Origin: Streptomyces olivochromogenes
GTDB lineage: Bacteria > Actinomycetota > Actinomycetes > Streptomycetales > Streptomycetaceae
Length of the DNA stretch: 37,801 nucleotides
Direction of reading: 5' to 3'
Assembly: GCF_021538895.1 (NCBI RefSeq)
Contig: NZ_JADDRL010000090.1
Span: forward strand, 1-37,801
The notes under the pieces: model-generated
The model's database searches: none
Seen by the model: the letters and a program-made list of their open reading frames with translations, nothing else
What the model was told of the DNA's origin: nothing
Program-made: the position numbers and the translations under genes
Part shown: piece by piece, positions 8,530 through 15,208 of the stretch
Position numbering within the stretch: position 1 is the first letter of the stretch
Layout: each line of letters starts with the position of its first letter

Positions 8530-8655
8530 CACGTGAGCCGGTCAACGTCCCGTCCGAGGCAGTCCGGCTCACCGCCGAGAGCGGTTTTACGGTTGCGGGT
8601 CAGCGCCGGAATTGCACCGGCTTCCCCCCGTACAGGTGTGATGACGACGCGGCCA
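8530..8655 (-). promoter_or_regulatory. Cobalamin (B12) riboswitch
   Basis: Read on the minus strand, the leader of the toroid/ECF operon contains a GGGGGGAAGCCGGTG core, then AATTCCGGCGCTGACCCGC and AACCGTAA (about 8586-8630), the conserved core of the adenosylcobalamin riboswitch. The B12 box follows as GAGCCGGACTGCCTC (8570-8556). A GAGCCGG / CCGGCTC pair (8570-8564 with 8543-8537) closes a stem on the 3' side. The first start codon is about 105 bases downstream, with its ribosome site GGAGAGG in between, so translational control by sequestering that site is plausible. B12 should repress the operon. The outer boundaries are approximate. Confidence 0.92.
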
Positions 8656-8686
8656 CTCTACCCGGCGGTAGTCGGAGCGCTGAGGG

Positions 8687-8936
8687 GTGGCTGTGAACCG
8701 GGGGTACGGGGCCTGGGACAGACCCTGGAGTGCCCGCCATGATCACACCGCCGGGGAGACTGCTCGGCTCGGGCCGCTCCACGCACACGAATACCCCGTG
8801 CCCCGGGTACGGCCCACCGGCTCGTGCACCGAGCTGGTGATGGAGCCGCTGTCCGGGCCGACGACCCCGAGGCCCGTGTCCTGCACCTGGGCCTCCATCC
8901 CGACAACGCGATGCTCACCGAGGACTTGATATGAAC
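8687..8936 (+). pseudogene. Possible frameshifted coding remnant
   Basis: Two adjoining frames with GC-rich third positions read like protein. One contains H-E-Y-P-V-P-R-V-R-P-T-G-S-C-T-E-L-V-M-E-P-L-S-G; after a frame change near 8855-8860 the other reads D-D-P-E-A-R-V-L-H-L-G-L-H-P-D-N-A-M-L-T-E-D-L-I and stops at TGA. Joined, they would make the end of one protein. I do not recognise the family. It may be chance, since any frame of 70% GC DNA can look coding. Confidence 0.2.
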
Positions 8937-8960
8937 CCTGCTGCCGGGCACCCCGCGGCC

Positions 8961-9989
8961 TCACACCGCCACGTAGGTCACCGGCTCGCTTCCCGGCACG
9001 GCCTCCGCCCGCCCCTGCTTCACCAGGCGGCGCACATGGGCCTCGGCCTCCGAGACCGCGATGTTCCGGGAGCCGTAGGGGATCTGCTCCCAGGGGCGGT
9101 TCCACTCCATGCGCTCGGCCAGCTGCCAGGGGGTGAGGGGCTCGGCCAGCAGGGCCAGCAGCCCGGCCAGCCGCTCCTCGTGGTGCGCCAGCAACTCCCG
9201 TACGCGGGCGGCCGCGTCGGTGAACGCGTACTGGTGGGCGGGGAGCACCTCGGCGGGGGCCAGGCGGCCGACGCGTTCCAGGGAGTCGAGGTAGTCGCCG
9301 AGCGGGTCCGTCACGGTCGCGTCGTCGGGATCCTCGTACAGGCCGATGTGCGGGGTGATCTCCGGGAGCAGATGGTCGCCGGAGAACAGGCGCCCGTGGC
9401 CCGCCCGCCGGTCCGGGTGCTCCTCCTCCAGGTGCAGGCACACATGGCCCGGCGTGTGTCCCGGCGTCCAGACGGCACGCAGTCGGCGGCCGGGCAGCGG
9501 GAGGAACTCGCCGGGCACGATCTCCCGGTCGGGTAGGGCGGGGGAGAGGCCGGGCAGGGTACGGCGACGGCGGGCGGCACGCAGCGGGGCCACGTGTTCC
9601 TCGGGGGCGCCGGCGGCTTCGAGCTTGGCCGCCATGTACGTGAACCAGCGCTCGGGCCGCGTCTCCCGCGCCCGGCGCACGATCGCCGCGTCGGCCGCGT
9701 GCATGGCGATCCAGCCACCGGAGGCCTCCCGCACCTTGCCCGACAGGCCGTGGTGGTCGGGGTGGTGATGGGTGATCACCATCCCGTGCAGTTCGGCGAC
9801 GGACGTACCGCAGGCCGTCAGGCCCTCGGCGAGGGCGTCCCAGGAGGCCGGGTCGTCCCAGCCGGTGTCGATGAGGACCGGGCCGCGGTCGGTGTCGACG
9901 ACGTAGACGAGGGTGTGGCCGAGGGGGTTGTCCGGGATCGGGACCTGGAGGGAACGGACGCCGCCACCGTGGTCGTACACCTGCGCCAT
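8961..9989 (-). CDS. Metallo-beta-lactamase-fold hydrolase
   Basis: A 342-residue cytoplasmic MBL-fold hydrolase. The metal site is H-x-H-x-D-H at H74, H76, D78, H79, followed by G-H-T-P-G-H in mid-protein, S-G-D-H-L-L (metal-bridging Asp) and a later P-A-H-Q-Y His. The C-terminal 80 residues form a helical, winged-helix-like extension seen in a thioesterase/glyoxalase-like branch of the family. It could hydrolyse a thioester or lactone; the substrate is unknown. ATG 9989 follows GGGGAG closely; a GTG five codons upstream (10004) is an alternative. It is divergent from the aldehyde dehydrogenase, with a KstR-type operator between them, so it probably belongs to the same regulon. Confidence 0.85.
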   Translation of the reverse strand: MAQVYDHGGGVRSLQVPIPDNPLGHTLVYVVDTDRGPVLIDTGWDDPASWDALAEGLTACGTSVAELHGMVITHHHPDHHGLSGKVREASGGWIAMHAADAAIVRRARETRPERWFTYMAAKLEAAGAPEEHVAPLRAARRRRTLPGLSPALPDREIVPGEFLPLPGRRLRAVWTPGHTPGHVCLHLEEEHPDRRAGHGRLFSGDHLLPEITPHIGLYEDPDDATVTDPLGDYLDSLERVGRLAPAEVLPAHQYAFTDAAARVRELLAHHEERLAGLLALLAEPLTPWQLAERMEWNRPWEQIPYGSRNIAVSEAEAHVRRLVKQGRAEAVPGSEPVTYVAV

Positions 9990-10024
9990 GGGCTCCCCAA
10001 TCACCGCGTTTCCGCCACTATAAC

Positions 10025-10038
10025 TAGAACACGTTTCC
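10025..10038. promoter_or_regulatory. KstR-type operator (13 of 14 positions)
   Basis: TAGAACACGTTTCC fits the mycobacterial KstR consensus TnnAACnnGTTnnA except for the last base. It lies in the divergent promoter region between the MBL hydrolase (start 9989) and the aldehyde dehydrogenase (start 10160), so one bound repressor could control both. Confidence 0.65.
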
Positions 10039-10114
10039 ATGGGAGCCCGAGTCGACCAACCGTCCCTCGTCGCATCCGTGGACTCCCCTGGGTGGAGCTG
10101 GTATCAGTTCCCTG

Positions 10115-10131
10115 TCTGATGGATCGTCAGA
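10115..10131. promoter_or_regulatory. Second palindromic operator type in front of the aldehyde dehydrogenase
   Basis: TCTGATGGATCGTCAGA, half-sites TCTGAY and GTCAGA separated by five bases, 29 bases before the aldehyde dehydrogenase start. It matches the perfect site at 22595-22613 in front of the LLM oxidoreductase. The size and symmetry suit a TetR-family repressor; none can be assigned. Confidence 0.45.
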
Positions 10132-10159
10132 AGCGCAGTCCCCGGGGAGGCATTCGGCC

Positions 10160-11617
10160 ATGACCGAGCTCGTGGAACACGGACAGCTGTTCATCGGCGG
10201 GGAGTTGACCGACCCCCTGGGCAAGGACGTCATCGAGGTGATCTCCCCGCACACGGAGGAGGTCATCGGACGGGTCCCGCACGCCTCGCGGGAGGACGTC
10301 GACCGGGCCGTGGCCGTGGCGCGGCGGGCCTTCGACGAGGGGCCCTGGCCGCGGATGAGCCTCGATGAGCGCATCGGGGTGGTCACCCGGATCAAGGACG
10401 CGATCGCCGTCCGGCACGAGGAGATCGCCCGCGTGATCTCGTCCGAGAACGGGTCCCCGTACTCCTGGAGCGTCCTCGCGCAGGCGCTCGGCGCGATGAT
10501 GGTCTGGGACGCGGCGATCACGGTCGCGCGCGGCTTCACGTACGAGGAGACGCGCGACGGCGTCCTCGGAAAGATCCTGGTGCGGCGCGAGCCGGTCGGG
10601 GTCGTCGCGGCCGTCGTCCCCTGGAACGTCCCGCAGTTCGTCGCCGCCGCCAAGCTCGCCCCCGCCCTGCTCACCGGCTGCACCGTGGTGCTCAAGCCGT
10701 CGCCCGAGTCGCCGCTGGACGCGTATCTCCTCGGCGAGATCGCCAAGGAGGCCGGGCTGCCGGAGGGCGTGCTGTCCATCCTGCCCGCCGACCGCGAGGT
10801 CAGCGAGTACCTCGTCGGGCACCCCGGCATCGACAAGGTCTCCTTCACCGGCTCGGTCGCGGCGGGCCGGCGTGTGATGGAGGTGGCCTCGCGCAACCTC
10901 ACCCGCGTGACGCTGGAGCTGGGCGGCAAGTCCGCGGCCGTCGTCCTGCCCGACGCCGACCTCACGGCCTCGGTCGCCGGCATCGTCCCGGCGGCCTGGA
11001 TGAACAACGGCCAGGCCTGTGTGGCCCAGACCCGCATCCTGGTGCCCCGCTCCCGCTACGACGAGTTCGCGGACGCCTTCGCCCAGGCCGCGAGCGCGCT
11101 CCAGGTCGGCGACCCGCTGGCCCCCGCCACCCAGGTCGGCCCCCTGGTCGCCCGGCGCCAGCAGCAGCGCAACCTCGACTACATCCGCATCGGCCAGGAG
11201 GAGGGCGCCAAGATCCTCACCGGCGGCGGCCGCCCGGCGGGCCTGGACAAGGGCTGGTACGTCGAGCCGACGCTCTTCGGCGACGTCGACAACTCCATGC
11301 GGATCGCCCGCGAGGAGATCTTCGGCCCGGTGATCTGCCTCCTGCCGTACGGCGACGAGGCCGAGGCGGTGAAGATCGCCAACGACTCCGACTACGGGCT
11401 GTCCGGCAGCGTGTGGACGGCCGACGTGGCGCACGGCATCGAGGTGGCCCGGCAGGTCCGTACGGGCACGTACTCGGTCAACACCTTCAGCCTCGACATG
11501 CTGGGCCCCTTCGGCGGCTACAAGAACTCGGGCCTGGGGCGGGAGTTCGGGCCCGAGGGATACGGCGAGTACCTCGAACACAAGATGGTCCACCTCCCCG
11601 CGGGCTGGGAGGGCTAG
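10160..11617 (+). CDS. NAD(P)-dependent aldehyde dehydrogenase
   Basis: A full-length 485-residue member of the aldehyde dehydrogenase superfamily, oxidising an aldehyde to the acid. The active-site Glu is in T-L-E-L-G-G-K (E253), the catalytic Cys in N-N-G-Q-A-C-V-A (C287), the cofactor-binding block is V-V-P-W-N-V-P with K-P-S-P-E-S-P, and the late E-E-I-F-G-P-V block is present. Its stop is four bases before the ferredoxin, so the two are co-transcribed. The adjacent KstR-like operator and kstR suggest it handles aldehydes from steroid- or terpenoid-like side chains; in M. tuberculosis the KstR-controlled Rv0223c is also an aldehyde dehydrogenase (recalled, not searched). Confidence 0.93.
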   Translation: MTELVEHGQLFIGGELTDPLGKDVIEVISPHTEEVIGRVPHASREDVDRAVAVARRAFDEGPWPRMSLDERIGVVTRIKDAIAVRHEEIARVISSENGSPYSWSVLAQALGAMMVWDAAITVARGFTYEETRDGVLGKILVRREPVGVVAAVVPWNVPQFVAAAKLAPALLTGCTVVLKPSPESPLDAYLLGEIAKEAGLPEGVLSILPADREVSEYLVGHPGIDKVSFTGSVAAGRRVMEVASRNLTRVTLELGGKSAAVVLPDADLTASVAGIVPAAWMNNGQACVAQTRILVPRSRYDEFADAFAQAASALQVGDPLAPATQVGPLVARRQQQRNLDYIRIGQEEGAKILTGGGRPAGLDKGWYVEPTLFGDVDNSMRIAREEIFGPVICLLPYGDEAEAVKIANDSDYGLSGSVWTADVAHGIEVARQVRTGTYSVNTFSLDMLGPFGGYKNSGLGREFGPEGYGEYLEHKMVHLPAGWEG

Positions 11618-11621
11618 GGCG

Positions 11622-11855
11622 ATGGGCGACCGCTGGCACGTCGAGGTCGACCGCTCCGTCTGCATCGGCTCGGCCCAGTGCGTCCACCACGCCCCCGACG
11701 GCTTCCGCCTCGACACCGGCCGCCAGTCGCGGCCCGTCGAGGCGGACACCGACGCCAATGAGCAGGTGCTCGCGGCGGCGGAGGGCTGTCCCGTGGAGGC
11801 CATCTCGATCGCGCTGCTGGAGAGCGGGGAGCCGGTGTTCCCGCCGGAGGACTGA
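11622..11855 (+). CDS. [3Fe-4S] ferredoxin
   Basis: A 77-residue electron carrier. C-I-G-S-A-Q-C and a distal C-P give three cysteines, with Ala taking the place of the fourth ligand, the pattern of [3Fe-4S] ferredoxins that feed cytochrome P450s in Streptomyces. No P450 gene is beside it here; the coupled upstream gene is the aldehyde dehydrogenase, so a P450 acting before that enzyme may be encoded elsewhere. ATG 11622 lies four bases after the aldehyde dehydrogenase stop. Confidence 0.92.
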   Translation: MGDRWHVEVDRSVCIGSAQCVHHAPDGFRLDTGRQSRPVEADTDANEQVLAAAEGCPVEAISIALLESGEPVFPPED

Positions 11856-11897
11856 GCCAGGACAGAGCCAGGGCCGAGCCAGGACGGAGCCAGGGCC
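11854..11897. repeat. Two tandem 22-bp repeats after the ferredoxin
   Basis: Two copies of a 22-base unit starting GAGCCAGGAC and ending GAGCCAGGGCC, differing at one base, begin inside the ferredoxin stop codon. Each unit is itself two similar 11-mers. It looks like slippage-generated sequence at a gene end. Confidence 0.7.
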
Positions 11898-12231
11898 GAG
11901 CGGCTCAAAAAATCTTCCAGAATTTCCCATTTGGGGGGTTCTGTATTGCTCCAGGCGTTCTATGCTGATAGAGGCCTACGGGGCGAGTGAGGGAGTTCGA
12001 CCGGAGTAGCCGACTTTGGCGAGACGCACAGGCATCCGCTGAGGCCGACGTCGACGGTCGGGCTGAGAGGCTGGAAGGTCGCTGGGAAAGGACCAGAAGG
12101 CGACCCCCATCACCTGATCCGGGTAATGCCGGCGAAGGGAACCCGTCTCGTAGGTCCTTATTTGTGCCCCGACGAGCGCCCCGCGCGCCCCTCGGGGCTC
12201 TCCTGTTGCGGGGCCTCGGGTTGCGGGGTCC
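11898..12231. other. Gene-free stretch holding a TPP riboswitch
   Basis: No gene is supported on either strand between the ferredoxin repeats and the end of kstR. The first 60 bases are unusually AT-rich for this genome and could carry a promoter reading to the right into the riboswitch. The last 80 bases include a CCCCGA...TCGGGG stem (about 12168-12198) without a T-tract. Confidence 0.5.
12020..12150 (+). promoter_or_regulatory. TPP (THI-box) riboswitch without an adjacent thiamine gene
   Basis: The 3' half is canonical: CACCTGATCC, GGGTAATGCC and GGCGAAGGGA (about 12112-12140). Upstream are GGGCTGAGAG and an extended P3 stem, GGTCGCTGG pairing with CCAG and GGCGACC. The closing P1 helix is CGAGACG (12020-12026) with CGTCTCG (12144-12150). 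The segment between P1 and P2 lacks the usual GGGGTGCC-like sequence and looks altered. Downstream there is no plus-strand gene; the next gene, kstR, is on the opposite strand and ends at 12232. It may be a remnant of a lost thiamine gene or may control an RNA antisense to kstR. Confidence 0.75.
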
Positions 12232-12873
12232 TCAGGCCGATTCTTCCGGGGTCGTCAGGTCGATCAGACGGCACACCGTCTCGATGTCGATCTTCACCTG
12301 CGCGATGGAGGCACGGCCCGACAGCCAGGTGATCAGGGCCGAGTGCCAGGTGTGCTCGATGACCCGCACCGCCGAGAGCTGCTCGGGAGTGGGGTTCTCC
12401 AACCCCATCGCGTCCAGGATGATCGCCGTCGTCTGCCGGGACACCTGGTCCACCTCGGGCGAGACGCTGCGGTCGGCGAAGGTCAGGGCCCGCACCATGG
12501 CGTCGGCCAGGTGAGGCTCGCGCTGCAGGGCGCGGAAGGCCCGCATCAGCGTCGCCGCCACCCGCTCGGCCGCCGTCTCGCCCGCCGGGGGCTTCTTGCG
12601 CAGGGTTCCGTGCATGTGCTCCAGCTGGTCCTGCATGGTCGCGACCAGCAGATGCACCTTGGAGGGGAAGTAGCGGTAGAGCGTGCCCAGCGCCACCTGC
12701 GAGGACTCGGCGACCTCGCGCATCTGCACGGCGTCGAAACCGCCCCGGCTGGCCAGCTGGGCGCTCGCGTGCAGGATCCGTCGGCGACGGGCCTCCTGCC
12801 GCTCGGTGAGCGGCGGCGAGTCCGACCGCGTCGCTCGCGCGGCACTGGCTTCCACCTTGGTTTCCGCAGGCAT
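12232..12873 (-). CDS. kstR: TetR-family repressor, KstR-like
   Basis: A 213-residue TetR regulator. The helix-turn-helix lies at about residues 28-75 and contains G-G-F-D-A-V-Q-M-R-E-V-A and G-T-L-Y-R-Y-F-P-S-K-V-H-L-L-V, near-identical in my memory to mycobacterial KstR, the repressor of cholesterol catabolism; the ligand domain shares E-V-D-Q-V and W-x-x-x-L-x-x-W-L. Four sites fitting the KstR consensus occur in this window, one of them upstream of this gene (13015-13028), implying autoregulation. In mycobacteria the inducer is a steroid-CoA intermediate; here the inducer is unknown. The symbol is given by similarity only. ATG 12873 has a GGAG about nine bases before it. Confidence 0.85.
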   Translation of the reverse strand: MPAETKVEASAARATRSDSPPLTERQEARRRRILHASAQLASRGGFDAVQMREVAESSQVALGTLYRYFPSKVHLLVATMQDQLEHMHGTLRKKPPAGETAAERVAATLMRAFRALQREPHLADAMVRALTFADRSVSPEVDQVSRQTTAIILDAMGLENPTPEQLSAVRVIEHTWHSALITWLSGRASIAQVKIDIETVCRLIDLTTPEESA

Positions 12874-13014
12874 GGGTCCCGCTCCGTGACGGTCGGTGAG
12901 GGCAGGTGATCACACAGCATGCCAGGGGCCCGCGCCGTGGCGTGAATCACCTGATCCACTGCTCACAGCACCCCTACCTGCCGGTAGATTCAGAGCCTCT
13001 TGAACGATCAAGTC

Positions 13015-13028
13015 TGAAACTTGTTCTA
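13015..13028. promoter_or_regulatory. KstR-type operator (exact consensus)
   Basis: TGAAACTTGTTCTA fits TnnAACnnGTTnnA fully. It lies between the divergent kstR (start 12873) and glycosyltransferase (start 13083) genes, 55 bases before the latter. It could give autorepression and also place the glycosyltransferase trio in the regulon. Confidence 0.7.
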
Positions 13029-13082
13029 GATTAGCGTCCCGGCGTAGTCTCGCGGGACAGTGCAGGGAGAAGGGGGCCCGGA

Positions 13083-14462
13083 GTGACCGCTGAGGCCAGG
13101 GCCGCGGGCGCCGAGGAGGAACCCGCAGCCGACGGCGAGCGACCGCTCGACATCGCGCTTCTCACCTATAAAGGGAACCCGTTCTGCGGCGGCCAGGGCG
13201 TCTACGTACGGCACCTGTCGCGCGAGCTGGCCCGCCTCGGCCACCGCGTCGAGGTCATCGGCTCCCAGCCCTATCCCGTGCTCGACGAGGACCGTGGCCA
13301 CGCCGGCCGGCTCACCCTGACCGAGCTGCCCAGCCTCGACCTCTACCGCCAGCCCGACCCCTTCCGCACGCCGGGCCGCGACGAGTACCGGGACTGGATC
13401 GACGCCCTCGAAGTCGGCACCATGTGGACCGGCGGGTTCCCCGAGCCGCTGACCTTCTCGCTGCGCGCCCGCCGCCATCTGCGCGCCCGCCGCGGCGAGT
13501 TCGACGTCGTCCACGACAACCAGACGCTCGGCTACGGCCTGTTGGGTGACATCGGCGCGCCCCTGGTCACCACCATCCACCACCCCATCACGGTGGACCG
13601 CCGGCTGGAGCTGGACGCGGCCGAGGGCTGGCAGCGCCGCTACTCCGTGCGCCGCTGGTACGCCTTCACCCGCATGCAGAAGCGCGTCGCGCGCCGCCTG
13701 CCCTCCGTCCTCACCGTCTCCGGCACCTCCCGCCAGGAGATCGTGGACCACCTGGGCGTGCGGGACGACCGCATCCACGTCGTCCACATCGGCGCCGACA
13801 CCGACCTCTTCTCGCCGAATCCGGCGGTGCCCGTCGTGCCGGGCCGGATCGTCACCACCTCCAGCGCCGACGTGCCGCTCAAGGGGCTGGTCTTCCTCGT
13901 CGAGGCGCTGGCCAAGGTGCGCACCGAGCACCCCGACGCCCACCTGGTCGTCGTCGGCAAGCGCCCGCAGGAGGGTCCCGTCGCCCAGGCCGTCGAACGG
14001 TACGGCCTGGAGGGCGCCGTCGACTTCGTGAAGGGCATCTCGGACGCCGAACTCGTCGACCTGGTCCGCTCGGCGGAGGTCGCCTGCGTGCCGTCCCTGT
14101 ACGAGGGCTTCTCCCTGCCGGCCGCCGAGGCCATGGCCACCGGCACCCCGCTGGTCGCCACCACCGGCGGCGCGATCCCCGAGGTCGCCGGCCGTGACGG
14201 GGAGACCTGCCTCGCCGTACCGCCGGGCGACGCGGGGGCACTGGCCGCCGGGCTGAGCCGGCTGCTGGGGGACCCGGAGCTGCGTGCGCGGCTCGGCGCC
14301 GCGGGGCGCGAGCGGGTGCTGGAGCGGTTCACCTGGGCCCGCGCCGCCGAGGGCACGGTGGCCCGGTACCGCGAGGCCATCGGCCGCTCCCGACCGCGCG
14401 CGAGCAGCGGCACGACCACCGCCGCAACTGGTGTCTATTCCGAAAGCAGGGCCACGTGCTGA
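13083..14462 (+). CDS. Glycosyltransferase family 4
   Basis: A 459-residue GT-B fold enzyme. N-terminal domain with G-G-Q-G-V-Y-V-R-H-L (acceptor side) near residue 35; C-terminal donor domain with S-L-Y-E-G-F-S-L-P-A-A-E-A-M, the E-x7-E motif of retaining GT4 enzymes, followed by G-x-P-L-V-A-T-x-x-G-G-A-I-P-E. It transfers a sugar from an activated donor to an unknown acceptor. First gene of a coupled trio: its stop overlaps the methyltransferase start by seven bases. GTG 13083 is the start. A KstR-type site lies 55 bases upstream. My recollection is that mycobacteria have a glycosyltransferase and methyltransferase next to the KstR-controlled aldehyde dehydrogenase (Rv0223c-Rv0225), which would be conserved context. 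Confidence 0.9.
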   Translation: MTAEARAAGAEEEPAADGERPLDIALLTYKGNPFCGGQGVYVRHLSRELARLGHRVEVIGSQPYPVLDEDRGHAGRLTLTELPSLDLYRQPDPFRTPGRDEYRDWIDALEVGTMWTGGFPEPLTFSLRARRHLRARRGEFDVVHDNQTLGYGLLGDIGAPLVTTIHHPITVDRRLELDAAEGWQRRYSVRRWYAFTRMQKRVARRLPSVLTVSGTSRQEIVDHLGVRDDRIHVVHIGADTDLFSPNPAVPVVPGRIVTTSSADVPLKGLVFLVEALAKVRTEHPDAHLVVVGKRPQEGPVAQAVERYGLEGAVDFVKGISDAELVDLVRSAEVACVPSLYEGFSLPAAEAMATGTPLVATTGGAIPEVAGRDGETCLAVPPGDAGALAAGLSRLLGDPELRARLGAAGRERVLERFTWARAAEGTVARYREAIGRSRPRASSGTTTAATGVYSESRATC

Positions 14463-15208
14463 CCGTCGACTTCTCCCGGTTCCCGCTCGCCCCGGGCGAC
14501 CGCGTACTGGACCTCGGCTGCGGTGCCGGCCGGCACGCGTTCGAGTGCTACCGGCGCGGCGCCCAGGTCGTGGCGCTCGACCAGAACGGCGAGGAGATCC
14601 GCGAGGTCGCCAAGTGGTTCGCGGCGATGAAGGAGGCGGGCGAGGCCCCGGCCGGCGCCACCGCCACCGCGATGGAGGGCGACGCCCTCGCGCTGCCCTT
14701 CCCGGACGAGTCCTTCGACGTCGTCATCATCTCCGAGGTGATGGAGCACATCCCGGACGACAAGGGCGTACTGGCCGAGATGGTCCGGGTGTTGAAGCCC
14801 GGCGGCCGCATCGCCATCACCGTCCCGCGCTACGGCCCCGAGAAGGTGTGCTGGACGCTGTCCGACGCGTACCACGAAGTCGAGGGCGGCCACATCCGCA
14901 TCTACAAGGCGGACGAACTGCTGGCCAAGATCCGCGAGGCCGGCCTGCGCCCGTACGGCACCCACCACGCGCACGCGCTGCACTCCCCGTACTGGTGGCT
15001 CAAGTGCGCGTTCGGCGTGGACAACGACAAGGCGCTGCCGGTGCGGGCGTACCACAAGCTGCTGGTCTGGGACATCATGAAGAAGCCGCTGGCCACCCGG
15101 GTCGCCGAGCAGGCGCTGAACCCGCTGATCGGCAAGAGCTTCGTGGCGTACGCGACGAAGCCGCACCTGCCCAGCCTGGCCGAGGCGTCCGAGGCGGCCG
15201 CCAAGTGA
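14456..15208 (+). CDS. Class I SAM-dependent methyltransferase
   Basis: A 250-residue methyltransferase. The SAM-binding motif I is V-L-D-L-G-C-G-A-G-R-H (about 18-28); motif II acidic residue in V-V-A-L-D-Q-N; G-D-A-L-A-L-P-F then D-V-V-I-I-S-E-V-M-E-H (motif IV) and L-K-P-G-G-R (motif V). It is of the UbiE/Methyltransf_11 type, so a small molecule or lipid acceptor is likely. GTG 14456 overlaps the glycosyltransferase stop by seven bases and the TGA overlaps the next start, so the trio is one translational unit. Confidence 0.92.
   Translation: MLTVDFSRFPLAPGDRVLDLGCGAGRHAFECYRRGAQVVALDQNGEEIREVAKWFAAMKEAGEAPAGATATAMEGDALALPFPDESFDVVIISEVMEHIPDDKGVLAEMVRVLKPGGRIAITVPRYGPEKVCWTLSDAYHEVEGGHIRIYKADELLAKIREAGLRPYGTHHAHALHSPYWWLKCAFGVDNDKALPVRAYHKLLVWDIMKKPLATRVAEQALNPLIGKSFVAYATKPHLPSLAEASEAAAK

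Larger units (their letters stand above)
8426..8960. other. Gene-free stretch between the ECF operon and the MBL gene
   Basis: About 535 bases. The part next to the ECF operon is its leader with the cobalamin riboswitch. The remainder (about 8656-8960) should carry the promoter of that RNA and shows only a possible decayed coding remnant on the plus strand (listed separately). The MBL gene ends at 8961. Confidence 0.5.

Noticed and set aside
12158..12913. Other minus-strand frames overlapping kstR
   Set aside because: Low-complexity Arg/Gly/Ala translation opposite or out of frame with the clear TetR protein.
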